A stretch of 64,000 nucleotides of DNA from Pseudomonas sp. LS1212 (GCF_024741815.1 NZ_CP102951.1:4540001-4604000), one strand, 5' to 3'. Shown: positions 9,768-18,864, counted from the first letter of the stretch. Notes: generated by a model from the letters alone, not told the origin. Numbers and translations are program-made.

Positions 9768-10663
9768 GCTTTCACCTCGCTGTAGTCAGGTTTGCGCCGG
9801 CGTGAGTGATGCCTGGCGAGGATCATCGCCAGCGTACCGCTGACGGCGATCAAGCCGGCGCCCACCATCAACGGCACATCGATCAATGTGCCCCAGACCA
9901 GGTTCGATAGTAGAAAGGCCCAGATCAGCCCGGTGTATTCGAACGGCGCCAGCAACGTCGCGGTGGCACGCAGGAAACTGGCGAACAACAGGAACTGGCC
10001 AATGCCGCCCACCAACCCTGCGGCGAGCATTCCCAACCAGGCCGAAGTCGGCGACGGTGTGTGGGTCCAGGGCAATGCCACGGCCACGCACACCACGAAG
10101 ACCCCATTGGTGATCAGCATCTGTTGCATCACCGAGGTCTGCTCATCCACCTGGCGCAATTGAATGTAGGTAAAGGCCCAGCACAAGGCCGCCAGCAGAG
10201 TCAGCACAATCGGCAGCGGTTCGCCCATGCTGTCGGGCCGACAGGCAACCACCACGCCGATGAACCCCAGGACAAGCACCAGCCATTGCCAGCGGCTGAC
10301 ATGCTCCTTGAGAAATATCGCCGCGAGCACAGTCACCATGATCGGCGCCGAGAAGTACAAGGTGGTCATTTCCGCCAGGCTCAGATCACGGGCCGCGGTG
10401 TAATACAGCAGCCAGGCGACGATCGATAACAGCCCGCGTACCACCAGCAGCCGTTTGCTGGATGAACGCCAGGCGCGCCGCATGAGCTCCATTCGCCCCA
10501 CCGCCATACAGGCCACGACCACCACCAGGCTGCGCCAGAACAGAATGGTCACCACCGAGTAATCGGCCACCAGCCATTTGATGGCCGCGTCCTGCAGCGA
10601 CAGGAAGGTATAGGCCAGCATGCACAGAGCAATGCCCTGCAGCGAGCGATCGCCGCTCTTCAT
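9746..10663 (-). CDS. EamA/DMT-superfamily transporter
   Basis: Inner-membrane protein of 305 aa with about ten hydrophobic helices and two EamA repeats (residues about 10-140 and 150-285), ending in a basic tail. EamA proteins usually export metabolites, often amino acids. Its ATG overlaps the stop of the upstream permease gene by 4 nt (ATGA) and its end overlaps the AstE-like hydrolase gene. A drug/metabolite exporter inside an ABC-importer operon is unusual and could remove an end product or excess substrate; this is inference. Confidence 0.85.
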   Translation of the reverse strand: MKSGDRSLQGIALCMLAYTFLSLQDAAIKWLVADYSVVTILFWRSLVVVVACMAVGRMELMRRAWRSSSKRLLVVRGLLSIVAWLLYYTAARDLSLAEMTTLYFSAPIMVTVLAAIFLKEHVSRWQWLVLVLGFIGVVVACRPDSMGEPLPIVLTLLAALCWAFTYIQLRQVDEQTSVMQQMLITNGVFVVCVAVALPWTHTPSPTSAWLGMLAAGLVGGIGQFLLFASFLRATATLLAPFEYTGLIWAFLLSNLVWGTLIDVPLMVGAGLIAVSGTLAMILARHHSRRRKPDYSEVKAWQKTSP

Positions 10664-11367
10664 ACCGACCTGCGCAATGGCGTGCCACGCCGCTCGGCAA
10701 AGGCAAACAGCGCCTCGATCAGGAAGGTCAGGCAGACATACACCCCGGCCACCACCAGCAATGGCTGGTAGACCTGGAAGGTCTGGGCCCGCACCACGTT
10801 GGCGGCCCCCAGCAGGTCCATCACGGCAATGGTCGAGGCCAGCGCCGTCGACTTGAGCAGCATCACGCTTTCCCCCGCCAGTGTCGGCAACAGCAGGCGC
10901 ATGGCCCGTGGCAAGCGCACACGCAGCAAGGCCTGGCGCTGGGTCATGCCAAACGCCGAGGCCGCCTCCATTTCACCCTTGGGCACCGCCAGCAAGCCGC
11001 CGCGGATCACCTCGCCGACATAGGCGCCCACCGACAACACCAGGGCGAAGACGATGTACCAGTAGCCGTCGCGCAGATAAGGCCAGAGGAAGCTGCCGCG
11101 CACCATCGGAAACTGCGCAAAGAGGCTGCCCAGCCCGTAGTAGAAGATGTAGATCTGAATCAGCAGCGGCGTGCCGCGTATCACGCTGGTGTAGGCCAGA
11201 CTGCATTTGGCGATCACCTTGCGTTTCGACAGCCGGGCCAGCGCGACCAGCACCGCCAGGACAAAACCCAACAGGCTGGAGATCAGCAGAATCGTGATCG
11301 TCGTCTGCACCCCACGGCCCAACAGCGCCGCATAATCGAATATCCATTCTGGAATCATTTCGTTCAC
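10660..11367 (-). CDS. Polar amino-acid ABC transporter permease (HisM/GlnP type)
   Basis: Integral membrane permease of about 235 aa with about five helices and an EAA loop (GEMEAASAFGMTQRQALLR, near residues 130-148) that docks on the ATPase. The length and motif match the His/Gln/Arg permease family. The ATG at 11367 overlaps the end of the other permease gene by 4 nt; MIPEW at 11358 is an alternative start. With its partner it should form the heterodimeric channel for the binding protein at 12254-13036. Confidence 0.9.
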   Translation of the reverse strand: MNEMIPEWIFDYAALLGRGVQTTITILLISSLLGFVLAVLVALARLSKRKVIAKCSLAYTSVIRGTPLLIQIYIFYYGLGSLFAQFPMVRGSFLWPYLRDGYWYIVFALVLSVGAYVGEVIRGGLLAVPKGEMEAASAFGMTQRQALLRVRLPRAMRLLLPTLAGESVMLLKSTALASTIAVMDLLGAANVVRAQTFQVYQPLLVVAGVYVCLTFLIEALFAFAERRGTPLRRSV

Positions 11368-12077
11368 TCGACCGAAGGCATCCAGCGACGGACACGTCGC
11401 TCGAGCCGTCCAGACAAATAGTTGGACAGCAGCGTCACCAGGTAATAAAGCGCGGCCGCCGTGAGGTAGAACAGCAGGTAGTGTCGCGTCGAGCCCGCCG
11501 CCTGCTTGGCGGTGTACAGCAGCTCATTGGTGCCGACCACGCTGATCAGCGCGCTGTCCTTGATCAGGTTGATCCAGAGGTTGGCCATGCCGGCCATCGC
11601 GTAAGGCGCCATGATCGGAAGCGTGACCCGGCGGAACAGCCCCAGCCCACTCAGGCCAAATGCACGTCCCGCTTCGATCTGGCCATGGGGAATGGCCAGG
11701 ATTGCCGCGCGGAAAATCTCCGAGGCGTACGCGCCCTGTACCAGCCCCAGCACCAGAATGGCCACCAGCGGCCCACTCACGTTTACCGCCTCATGACCGG
11801 CCCAGGCCAGCAGCGAATTGAGGCCCATGGAGCCGACGTAGTACAGCAACAGAATCAGCAGCAGTTCGGGAATAGCCCTGAACAACGTGGTGTATCCGCG
11901 CATCAGCGAGGCGATGGGCCTTGGCGCGTTGAGCTTGAGACAAGCCACCACCAGACCTATGAACAGACCGACCACAAAGGCACCGGCCGATATCTGCAGG
12001 GTCATCAATAACCCTTTGAGCAGCGCGCTGCCCCATCCCTGCTCGCTGAAATTGATCAAATCGAACATTGCTGGCAT
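11364..12077 (-). CDS. Polar amino-acid ABC transporter permease (HisQ type)
   Basis: Second permease subunit, about 237 aa, with several membrane helices and the EAA motif GQIEAGRAFGLSGLGLFRR (about residues 128-147). Start at 12077 or at the ATG three codons inside (12068). It is separated from the upstream binding-protein gene by about 175 bp that contains a REP pair. That hairpin may lower expression of the permeases relative to the binding protein, a common need in ABC importers. Confidence 0.9.
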   Translation of the reverse strand: MPAMFDLINFSEQGWGSALLKGLLMTLQISAGAFVVGLFIGLVVACLKLNAPRPIASLMRGYTTLFRAIPELLLILLLYYVGSMGLNSLLAWAGHEAVNVSGPLVAILVLGLVQGAYASEIFRAAILAIPHGQIEAGRAFGLSGLGLFRRVTLPIMAPYAMAGMANLWINLIKDSALISVVGTNELLYTAKQAAGSTRHYLLFYLTAAALYYLVTLLSNYLSGRLERRVRRWMPSVE

Positions 12078-12106
12078 TTCAGCTCTCCACAGCGTGTCGC
12101 TATATC

Positions 12107-12243
12107 TGTAGCCGCTGCCGCAGGCTGCGCTCGAGGGCGAAGCCCTCGTAAAACCTCATATCAAGGTGGTACTGGTTCACCGCGATATCTGGATTTGCGA
12201 GTGCTTCGCGCTCGAGCGCAGCCTAATGGCAGCGGCTACAGGG
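12107..12243. repeat. REP-type inverted pair (tgtagccgctgcc class) inside an ABC-transporter operon
   Basis: Arms beginning tgtagccgctgccgcaggct (12107) and its inverted partner ending ggcagcggctaca (12228-12240) flank about 75 bp. They lie between the binding-protein stop and the first permease start, all on the minus strand. The same class occurs at 16.63, 46.15 and 52.37 kb. Confidence 0.83.
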
Positions 12244-12253
12244 CCAATTCCGC

Positions 12254-13036
12254 TTAATTAGCCGGTTTGACGCTGATGTCGAAATAACGCTGGGAGATGG
12301 TGTCGTAATCCTTGCTTGCCAGCAGGGACGCAATTGCGGTGTCAAGACGAGCCTTGAGCTCGGCGTCGTCCTTGCGCACACCGGCGCCCACGCCGCGACC
12401 GAACAGCGGGTCGTAGGGCACGATGCCAAGGTTTTCCAGGCCACTGGCGTCGGGGGATTTGACGAAGCTGGAGACGGCCGTGCCGTCGGCCATCATCAGG
12501 TCGATACGCCCGGCGATCAGGTCGGCGTTGGCCGAGTCCTGGGTGTCGTAGTAGCGCAGGTCAGCGATCTTTTCGTAGTGCGCCTTCAGGTAGTTGGCGC
12601 TGACCGTGGATATCTGCACGCCGATTGTCTTGCCCTTCAGGCCTTCGGGCGAAATCTCCAGCCTGGTGCCCTTGGGACCGGCAATGGCCACCGGGGTGTC
12701 GTAGTAAGCCTTACTGAAAGCGATCTGTTTTTCACGCTCTTCGGTGATCGACATCGAGGAGAAAATCACGTCGATTTTCTTGGCCAGCAACGACGGGATG
12801 ATCCCGTCCCAGGCCACTTCCTTGATCTCGCATTGCGCTTTCATCTGTTCGCACAGCTTGTGGATCAGGTCGACCTCGAAGCCCGACCACTTCCCATTGG
12901 CCTGCTTGAGGGTGAACGGCGGATAGGGTTCCGCTGCCACCGCAAATTCAATGGTCTGGGCCTGTGCAATCCCGGAACCAACCAGAAACACACAAGCCAT
13001 GCCGCTCAACCAGTTTGCCAACCGTCGATTTCCCAT
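12254..13036 (-). CDS. Periplasmic amino-acid-binding protein of an ABC importer
   Basis: Solute-binding protein of about 260 aa, family 3 (His/Arg/Orn/Gln type). A cleavable signal peptide (residues about 1-26, ending GSGIAQAQ) precedes IEFAVAAEPYPPFTLK, a typical first strand, then SGFEVDLIHKLCEQM and the hinge region MSITEEREKQIAFSKAYYDT. The start at 13036 (MGNRRLANW) has GGGGAA upstream. It delivers its ligand to the two permeases downstream. The acidic hinge residues suit a cationic or polar amino acid, but the ligand cannot be fixed from sequence. It follows the fused aminotransferase/ATPase gene by 29 bp. Confidence 0.92.
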   Translation of the reverse strand: MGNRRLANWLSGMACVFLVGSGIAQAQTIEFAVAAEPYPPFTLKQANGKWSGFEVDLIHKLCEQMKAQCEIKEVAWDGIIPSLLAKKIDVIFSSMSITEEREKQIAFSKAYYDTPVAIAGPKGTRLEISPEGLKGKTIGVQISTVSANYLKAHYEKIADLRYYDTQDSANADLIAGRIDLMMADGTAVSSFVKSPDASGLENLGIVPYDPLFGRGVGAGVRKDDAELKARLDTAIASLLASKDYDTISQRYFDISVKPAN

Positions 13037-13065
13037 GATGTTTCCCCGTCTTTTTATTGTTTGTT

Positions 13066-15072
13066 TTAGCGAGTTTGATGTGCGTTGACGAATTGCCGGC
13101 AACGTTCACTGCGTGGGTGTACGAACACTTCATCCGGCGAACCGGTTTCCTCGATCAGCCCCTGATGGAGAAAGGCCACTTTGGAAGAGACATCGCGAGC
13201 GAAGGCCATTTCATGGGTGACCAGGATCATGGTCCGGCCTTCTTCGGCGAGTGAGCGGATGACCTTGAGCACCTCCCCGACCAGCTCCGGGTCGAGTGCC
13301 GAAGTGGGTTCATCGAACAGCATGACCTTCGGGCGCATGGCCAGGGCCCGGGCGATGGCCACCCGCTGCTGCTGGCCGCCGGACAGAAAAGCCGGGTATT
13401 CATTGCGCTTGGCCGCCAGCCCCACCCTGTCGAGCAGCGCTTCGGCTCGCTCGGTGGCTTCGGCGCGGCTTTCGCGCAACACCTGGGTCGGCGCCTCGAT
13501 CAGGTTTTCCAGCACCGTGCGGTGCGGCCAGAGGTTGAAGTTCTGGAACACCATGCCCAGGCTGGAACGGATGCGCACCAGTTGCCTGGCGTCGGCCACC
13601 AGGGGGGCGCCGGGGCGATCGTAGTTCAAGTGAATGCTTTCGCCGTCCACCAGGATGCGACCCTGGTCCGGTACTTCGAGCATGTTGATGCAGCGCAACA
13701 GGGTGCTTTTGCCCGAACCGCTGGCGCCGATCAGGGAAATCACCTCGCCTTCGCGGGCGGTCAGGGAAACACCTTTGAGCACTTCGATATTGCCGAAGCG
13801 TTTGTGCAGGCGGTCGACCTCGATCATGATTTTCATCGCGTCAGGCCTGGCGGGCGCTGGATCGGCCGCGCTACGGGTCACCCTGGCTTTCGGTGTCTCG
13901 CCCTTCAACACCAGGGCGAACGTCCGGATGCGCTGGCACGCCCGCAACAGCTGTTCTTCACTCAAGGTAAAGGACAGCCGGACAAAGCCCTCGGCAGGCT
14001 GGCCGAACGCCGCCGCATCCAGCACCGAGACCCCGCCTTCACGGAACAGGCGCCAGGCGAAATCCAGGGAATCCAGACCGGTTTCACGGACATCCACCAG
14101 CACGAACATGCCGGCGTCGGGCTTGAGTACCGAAATGCCCGGGCAATTGGACAATGCCTCGATCACCAGGTCCCGACGCCGACGATAGACCTCGCGCATG
14201 CCCCCGGTCACTTGCTCGTGGGCCTGTACCGCCGTCAGCGCCGCTTCCATGACGAACCCCGGGAGGCCATAGAACATGCTCAGCACCAGGGTTTCGGCGT
14301 GATTGATCAAGGCCGGATCGGCGACGATCCAGCCGACACGCCAGCCGGTCATGGCGTGGGATTTCGACAGGCTGCCAATCACCACACAGCGTTCGGCCAT
14401 GCCTGGCAACGAGGCCAGGCTGACATGCTCACGCTCAAAGGCCAGGCTTTCATAAACTTCATCCACGACCACCCAGAGGTCATGGGCAATCGCCAGGTCG
14501 GCGATGCCTTGCAGTTCTTCGCGATTGAGCACTACGCCCGTCGGGTTGTTGGGGTTGGACAGGAAGATCGCCCGCGTTCGTGGCGTGATGGCCTTGGCCA
14601 ACAGCGCTGCATCGAGGCGAAAGCCCGAGTCCGCCGCACAGGGAACGCGCACCAGGGTCGCACCCGACGCCTTGAGCGTCGCCTCGTACGTCACGTACAT
14701 CGGGTCCAGGGCGATGACTTCGTCGCCGGCATGCAGCAGGCACATCGAGGCGATGAACAAGGCGTTCTGGGCACCAGCCACCGCGATGACGTTTCGGGCA
14801 TTCAGCGGGCGATCGAGCAGGGGGCTGTAGCGGGCGGCGATGGCCTCCCTCAAGGCCAGGCGGCCGGCTATCTCAGTGTAATGGGTGTCACCCTGGCGCA
14901 GGGCTTCTATGGCTACGTCGGTAATGAATTGCGGGGTCGCAAAGTCCGGATCGCCGACGCTCAGGATAATGACATCTTCACCCCGGCGCTGGGCCTCGAA
15001 CGCCGCATGATGGATGTCCCAGGCCGCGACGCCCTGCCCTGCTACTCGCTCAACAAAGGGTGAAAACCGCAT
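13066..15072 (-). CDS. Fused PLP-dependent aminotransferase and ABC-transporter ATPase
   Basis: One open frame of 668 codons encodes two complete proteins. Residues 1 to about 390 are a fold-type I aminotransferase: NPNNPTG at 173-179, Asp204, the PLP-binding Lys237 in GSLSKSHAMTG and the carboxylate-binding Arg365. A linker rich in Ala, Pro and Arg (about 391-412) joins an amino-acid importer ATPase of 256 residues: Walker A GASGSGKST at 448-456, LSGGQQQR, and LFDEPTSALD. The start at 15072 (MRFSPFVERV) has a weak GAGAGG site. An internal ATG at 13836 opens the ATPase half without a clear ribosome site, so either a fusion protein or internal initiation is possible. It heads the operon of binding protein, permeases, DMT transporter and hydrolase. 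Confidence 0.85.
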   Translation of the reverse strand: MRFSPFVERVAGQGVAAWDIHHAAFEAQRRGEDVIILSVGDPDFATPQFITDVAIEALRQGDTHYTEIAGRLALREAIAARYSPLLDRPLNARNVIAVAGAQNALFIASMCLLHAGDEVIALDPMYVTYEATLKASGATLVRVPCAADSGFRLDAALLAKAITPRTRAIFLSNPNNPTGVVLNREELQGIADLAIAHDLWVVVDEVYESLAFEREHVSLASLPGMAERCVVIGSLSKSHAMTGWRVGWIVADPALINHAETLVLSMFYGLPGFVMEAALTAVQAHEQVTGGMREVYRRRRDLVIEALSNCPGISVLKPDAGMFVLVDVRETGLDSLDFAWRLFREGGVSVLDAAAFGQPAEGFVRLSFTLSEEQLLRACQRIRTFALVLKGETPKARVTRSAADPAPARPDAMKIMIEVDRLHKRFGNIEVLKGVSLTAREGEVISLIGASGSGKSTLLRCINMLEVPDQGRILVDGESIHLNYDRPGAPLVADARQLVRIRSSLGMVFQNFNLWPHRTVLENLIEAPTQVLRESRAEATERAEALLDRVGLAAKRNEYPAFLSGGQQQRVAIARALAMRPKVMLFDEPTSALDPELVGEVLKVIRSLAEEGRTMILVTHEMAFARDVSSKVAFLHQGLIEETGSPDEVFVHPRSERCRQFVNAHQTR

Positions 15073-15415
15073 GCCATTGCCTCTCGTTGAAATAGAAAAA
15101 GCGCAAGCCCGCAAGTAACCGGCCGGGGGTGCCGCCAACATAGATAACACTGAACACTCGTTCAACAGATAATTTCGGATAGCGTCGTTTTAAGCGCAAT
15201 CAGGTCGCTTTCGTAATGTTCAAAGAACAACGAGCAGGGACAGGCGCAGCGCCGGGCGATATCTGCTCAGAGACATTCAGTAATACCCATCCTTTGCAAT
15301 TCCCGGCAAAACCCGCCACCCTCCGCGCCGCTGATCGGCATCGCATGGCAGTGCGGAACCACCGCTGTTCCCCGCCTATCCTTAGTTGAAATACCTTCCT
15401 GCAAGAGCCTGCGTC
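15073..15415. other. Divergent intergenic region
   Basis: This 343-bp spacer separates the aminotransferase/ATPase operon (minus) from the OpgC-like gene (plus). It should hold both promoters. No regulator gene, RNA gene, repeat or clear operator was recognised in it. Confidence 0.4.
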
Positions 15416-16540
15416 ATGACTAACGATCGAGACCATCGGATCGATTTCTTTCGGGGTTTGGCGCTGATCTTCATCTTCTGGGATCACATTCCGCAAAACC
15501 CTCTGGCCCAGCTGACCGTGCGCAATTTCGGCTTCAGCGACGCGGCGGAAATTTTCGTTTTCCTGGCCGGTTACGCGGCCGCCCTGGCCTATGGCCGGAT
15601 CGCCCTGCGCGATGGCTACCTGGTCGCCTGCGTGCGCATCCTGCGGCGCGCCTGGGTGTTGTACGTGGTGCATATCTTCTTGCTGGTACTGCTGATGGGC
15701 ATCGTTTTCGTGGCCAACAGCCACGTCGAGACCCGCGACATGATTCAGGAGATGGGCCTCTATTACTTCCTGAGCAACCCGCAGCAGGCGCTGATCGATG
15801 AACTGCTGCTGCGCTTCAAGCCAAACCTGATGGACCCGTTGCCGCTGTACATCCTGCTGCTGCTCGGCTTGCCGCTGGTGTTGCCTCTGATGCTGCGACG
15901 CGCTGAATACGTCGTCGGGCTGTCGGTAGCGCTGTACTTGCTGGCGCCGTTGCTCCAATGGAACCTGGCGGCGCAGGAAGGCGGCGTCTGGTTTTTCAAC
16001 CCGCTGGCCTGGCAGTTGCTGTTCGTCCTCGGCGGTGCGGCTGCGATGCGTGGGCAGCGCGCGTCCCGAGTCGATCAACGGCCGCTGCTGCGCCAACCTT
16101 TGTTCAGCCTGGCAGCGGTGTATCTGCTGGTGACCGGCTTGATTGCCCTGTCCTGGAAATGGCCGCAGGTACACGATGCGCTGATGCCCAAAGTGCTCGC
16201 CCAATGGCTGTACCCGATCAGCAAGACCAACCTGTCGCCCGTGCGCCTGTTGCATTTCCTGGCATTGGCCTACTGCACGGCCAAGCTGTTGCCGAGCGGG
16301 CCTTGGCTGCAGCACTGGCTGGCGCGCCAAGCCTGCAGGATGGGCCGTTACTCGCTGGAGGTGTTCTGCTTTGGCGTGCTGCTGGCGCCACTGGCCGACA
16401 TGGCCAATGCACTGGCCGACGAAGGCCTGGGGATGCAAGTGTTCAGCGCGCTGGTAGGGGTGGGGTTGATGGTGGTCCTGGCAGCTTGGCTGGATTTGAA
16501 CAAGCGCTTGAACCGCCCGGCCCAAGTGATGCCGGTTTGA
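15416..16540 (+). CDS. OpgC-domain membrane protein
   Basis: Polytopic inner-membrane protein of about 374 aa with about ten hydrophobic helices. The N-terminus RDHRIDFFRGLALIFIFWDH and the following EIFVFLAGYAAALAYG are typical of the OpgC family, acyltransferase-3-like proteins known for succinylating osmoregulated periplasmic glucans. The ATG at 15416 (MTNDRDHRID) fits the family start; an upstream ATG at 15386 adds ten unlikely residues. It has no opgGH neighbours here, so the acceptor molecule is not known. Confidence 0.85.
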   Translation: MTNDRDHRIDFFRGLALIFIFWDHIPQNPLAQLTVRNFGFSDAAEIFVFLAGYAAALAYGRIALRDGYLVACVRILRRAWVLYVVHIFLLVLLMGIVFVANSHVETRDMIQEMGLYYFLSNPQQALIDELLLRFKPNLMDPLPLYILLLLGLPLVLPLMLRRAEYVVGLSVALYLLAPLLQWNLAAQEGGVWFFNPLAWQLLFVLGGAAAMRGQRASRVDQRPLLRQPLFSLAAVYLLVTGLIALSWKWPQVHDALMPKVLAQWLYPISKTNLSPVRLLHFLALAYCTAKLLPSGPWLQHWLARQACRMGRYSLEVFCFGVLLAPLADMANALADEGLGMQVFSALVGVGLMVVLAAWLDLNKRLNRPAQVMPV

Positions 16541-16630
16541 AGGTAAACGGCGACACAACTCTCTACCGCGATGTAGATACCGTCTTGCCCCTCATCGGGC
16601 AAGCGCTATCTTTGGGGCAAGTGCGGACTC

Positions 16631-16737
16631 TGTAGCCGCTGCCGAAGGCTGCGCTCGCCTGCAAAGCAGGCGCAGGATCTCAAAATCGCTGGGGAGCCCC
16701 TGCGGGACTCCAGCGCAGCCTGACGACAGCGGCTACA
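16631..16737. repeat. REP-type inverted pair (tgtagccgctgcc class)
   Basis: Arms tgtagccgctgccgaaggct at 16631 and the inverse ending gcggctaca at 16736 flank about 60 bp with further small hairpins (cctgcaaagcagg). Confidence 0.8.
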
Positions 16738-16846
16738 CCGTTCCAGGTGGATAGCGTGTAGGCATTATTCAAAATGTCGAGATGGCGCAGGCTCTGGTTG
16801 AGGCCTTGTTGGATGAGGCTGTCACGTAGAAACACCGCGCCGTCTG

Positions 16847-16909
16847 CATCGCTGGCAAGCCAGCTCCTACACGGGCTGCGGTACCCTGTAGGTGGCTTGC
16901 CAGCAATGA
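16847..16909. repeat. REP-type inverted pair (CTGGCTTGCCAG class)
   Basis: The arm atcgctggcaagccagctcc at 16847-16868 is matched in reverse, with a few mismatches, by 16890-16909. It closely resembles the pairs at 4.16 and 29.93 kb. Confidence 0.78.
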
Positions 16910-16930
16910 GGCCTTGAATGACACCCAAAA

Positions 16931-16960
16931 AAAGCCCCGGTCACAAGACCAGGGCTTTTT
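16931..16960 (-). terminator. Rho-independent terminator of the amino-acid permease gene
   Basis: Read on the minus strand, a stem built of AAAGCCCTGGTC and GACCGGGGCTTT is followed by a T run. It lies immediately after the permease stop codon (16966). Confidence 0.8.
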
Positions 16961-16965
16961 TCACA

Positions 16966-18387
16966 TTACGACGCCGATCGCGCCAATGCCGCACTGTCCT
17001 GTTTCGGGGACAGCTTGAACACGTAGAACAGCACCGTCAGCAGCACCAGGAAGGCCGGGCCGACGTACAGTGCAATGCGGGTTTCCTCGAAGTACGCCAT
17101 CAGGCCAACCACCAGGATCAGGAACGCCAGCGCCAGGTAGGAGCTCAGCGGCCACAGCCACATGCGGAACTGCAGGCGATCACGCTCGGCTTTGCTCAGG
17201 CCGGCGCGGAACTTGAGTTGCGCCAGCAGGATCATCACCCAGGTCCAGATCGCGCCGAACGTAGCGATCGCGGTCACCCACACGAAGACCTTTTCCGGTA
17301 CCAGGTAGTTGAGCAGCACGCCCAGCAGCAAGGCCGCGATGGACAACAGCAGTGCACGACGCGGCACGCCATTGCTCGAGGTGTGGGCGAAGGTTTTCGG
17401 GGCCTGGCCATTCTGCGCCAGGCTGTAGAGCATGCGCCCGGTGCTGAAGATACCGCCGTTGCAGGACGACAGCGCAGCAGTGATCACCACGAAGTTGATG
17501 ATGCCGGCAGCGGTCTTGATGCCAAGACGCTCGAAGGTCATCACGAACGGGCTGCCCTGGGTACCGATTTCGTTCCAAGGGTAGATCGACAGGATGACGA
17601 ACAAGGCGCCGACGTAGAACAGCAGGATGCGCCAGAACACCGAGCCGATCGCGCTTGGAATGGTCTTTTGCGGGTTGCGTGCTTCACCGGCAGTCAGGCC
17701 GATCATTTCTACGCCAAGGTAGGCGAACATCACCATCTGCAGGGACATCAGCACGCCGGAAATGCCGTGCGGCATGAAACCGCCATTGCCCCACAGGTTG
17801 GAAATACCCACGGCCACGCCATCGTTGCCGAAGCCAAAAGCAATCACACCGATACCACCCAGGACCATGGCAACAATGGTGACGATCTTGATCAGGGCGA
17901 ACCAGAATTCGAACTCACCGAAGGCTTTGACTGCGATCAGGTTGATGGTGCCCATGCTCGCCAGAGCAGCCAGGGCCCAGATCCAGCGCGGCACTTCGGG
18001 AAACCAGATGCCCATGTAAATGGCCACCGCGGTAATTTCCGCAACACAGGTCACCAGCCACAGGAACCAGTAGTTCCAGCCGGTGAGAAAGCCGGCCAAT
18101 GGGCCGAGGTAGTCTTGGGCGTAACGGCTGAAGGAGCCGGCGACTGGGTTGTGCACGGCCATCTCGCCAAGCGCGCGCATGATCACCAGGATTGCCAGAC
18201 CGCCGATGATGTAGGACAGCATGATGGCTGGACCGGCCATTTCGATGGCCTTGGCCGAACCCAGGAACAGACCGACACCGATACAGGCGCCCAGTGCCAT
18301 CAGGCGAATATGTCGCTCGCCGAGTTCTCGCTTGAGTGGGCCGCCCTGGGCGGTCTCACCGTGAGATGGGTGGTTGCCGACTGGCAT
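16966..18387 (-). CDS. APC-family amino-acid permease (ProY/YifK-like)
   Basis: Proton-coupled amino-acid importer of 473 aa with twelve predicted membrane helices. The consensus amphipathic signature begins at HIRLMALGACIGVGLFLGS (about residues 26-44), where the GCIGTGLF-type motif forms the substrate site. The overall pattern and AGSFSRYAQDYLGPLAGFLTGW resemble ProY, YifK (ThrP) and GabP relatives. Substrate remains open. It is a single-gene unit: long upstream space, terminator directly downstream. Confidence 0.88.
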   Translation of the reverse strand: MPVGNHPSHGETAQGGPLKRELGERHIRLMALGACIGVGLFLGSAKAIEMAGPAIMLSYIIGGLAILVIMRALGEMAVHNPVAGSFSRYAQDYLGPLAGFLTGWNYWFLWLVTCVAEITAVAIYMGIWFPEVPRWIWALAALASMGTINLIAVKAFGEFEFWFALIKIVTIVAMVLGGIGVIAFGFGNDGVAVGISNLWGNGGFMPHGISGVLMSLQMVMFAYLGVEMIGLTAGEARNPQKTIPSAIGSVFWRILLFYVGALFVILSIYPWNEIGTQGSPFVMTFERLGIKTAAGIINFVVITAALSSCNGGIFSTGRMLYSLAQNGQAPKTFAHTSSNGVPRRALLLSIAALLLGVLLNYLVPEKVFVWVTAIATFGAIWTWVMILLAQLKFRAGLSKAERDRLQFRMWLWPLSSYLALAFLILVVGLMAYFEETRIALYVGPAFLVLLTVLFYVFKLSPKQDSAALARSAS

Positions 18388-18864
18388 AAATCAACCTCGT
18401 TTTGTTATTGGATATAAACCGTCTGATCATCCATGGCGTGGGTCGATAGACCTGCGCAACGTGTTGTGCCGGGCTCGGCCTTGTGAGCGAGCCCGCCTGC
18501 CAGGGTGGAACCTGCCAGATCAACGGGGCGTGCAGTATAAAAAGTGATCAATAGCGCTTTTCACTATATAACCGGCAATGTTTGGCGAGATCTCTCGGCA
18601 AATAGGCCTTTTTCGGAGTGGCATTCTCCAAAATTCCTACCCTGAAATATCCTAATCACCTGTTCCAGCGCGGTCGGGGAAAAAAGGGTACACAGTTAGG
18701 GTGCGTAAAATAGCACCAAATCAGCGCACTCGAACCACTACCAAAGGCTGTATCCCACTGTTTTTAGGGAAATATCCGACGGCCTAATTACAAAGTTTTC
18801 ACCAATGCTGGTCAGCGTCTAAGCTTCAGGCAAGTGCGATGAATATGTGATCAGGTTGAAAACT
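18388..18864. other. Divergent intergenic region
   Basis: This 477-bp AT-richer stretch lies between the amino-acid permease and the penicillin-binding protein. It must contain both promoters. No RNA gene, repeat family or coding frame could be supported. Confidence 0.4.

Larger units (their letters stand above)
16541..16965. other. Repeat-rich intergenic region
   Basis: This 425-bp space between convergent genes holds two different REP pairs and a terminator, described separately. No gene was seen in the remainder (16738-16846). Confidence 0.6.

Noticed and set aside
13522..15063. Long plus-strand frame opposite the aminotransferase half of the fusion gene
   Set aside because: Antisense shadow; the minus strand has every aminotransferase motif.
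16918..18417. Plus-strand frame of about 500 codons opposite the amino-acid permease
   Set aside because: His/Gln-rich mirror of membrane-helix codons; begins inside the permease terminator.
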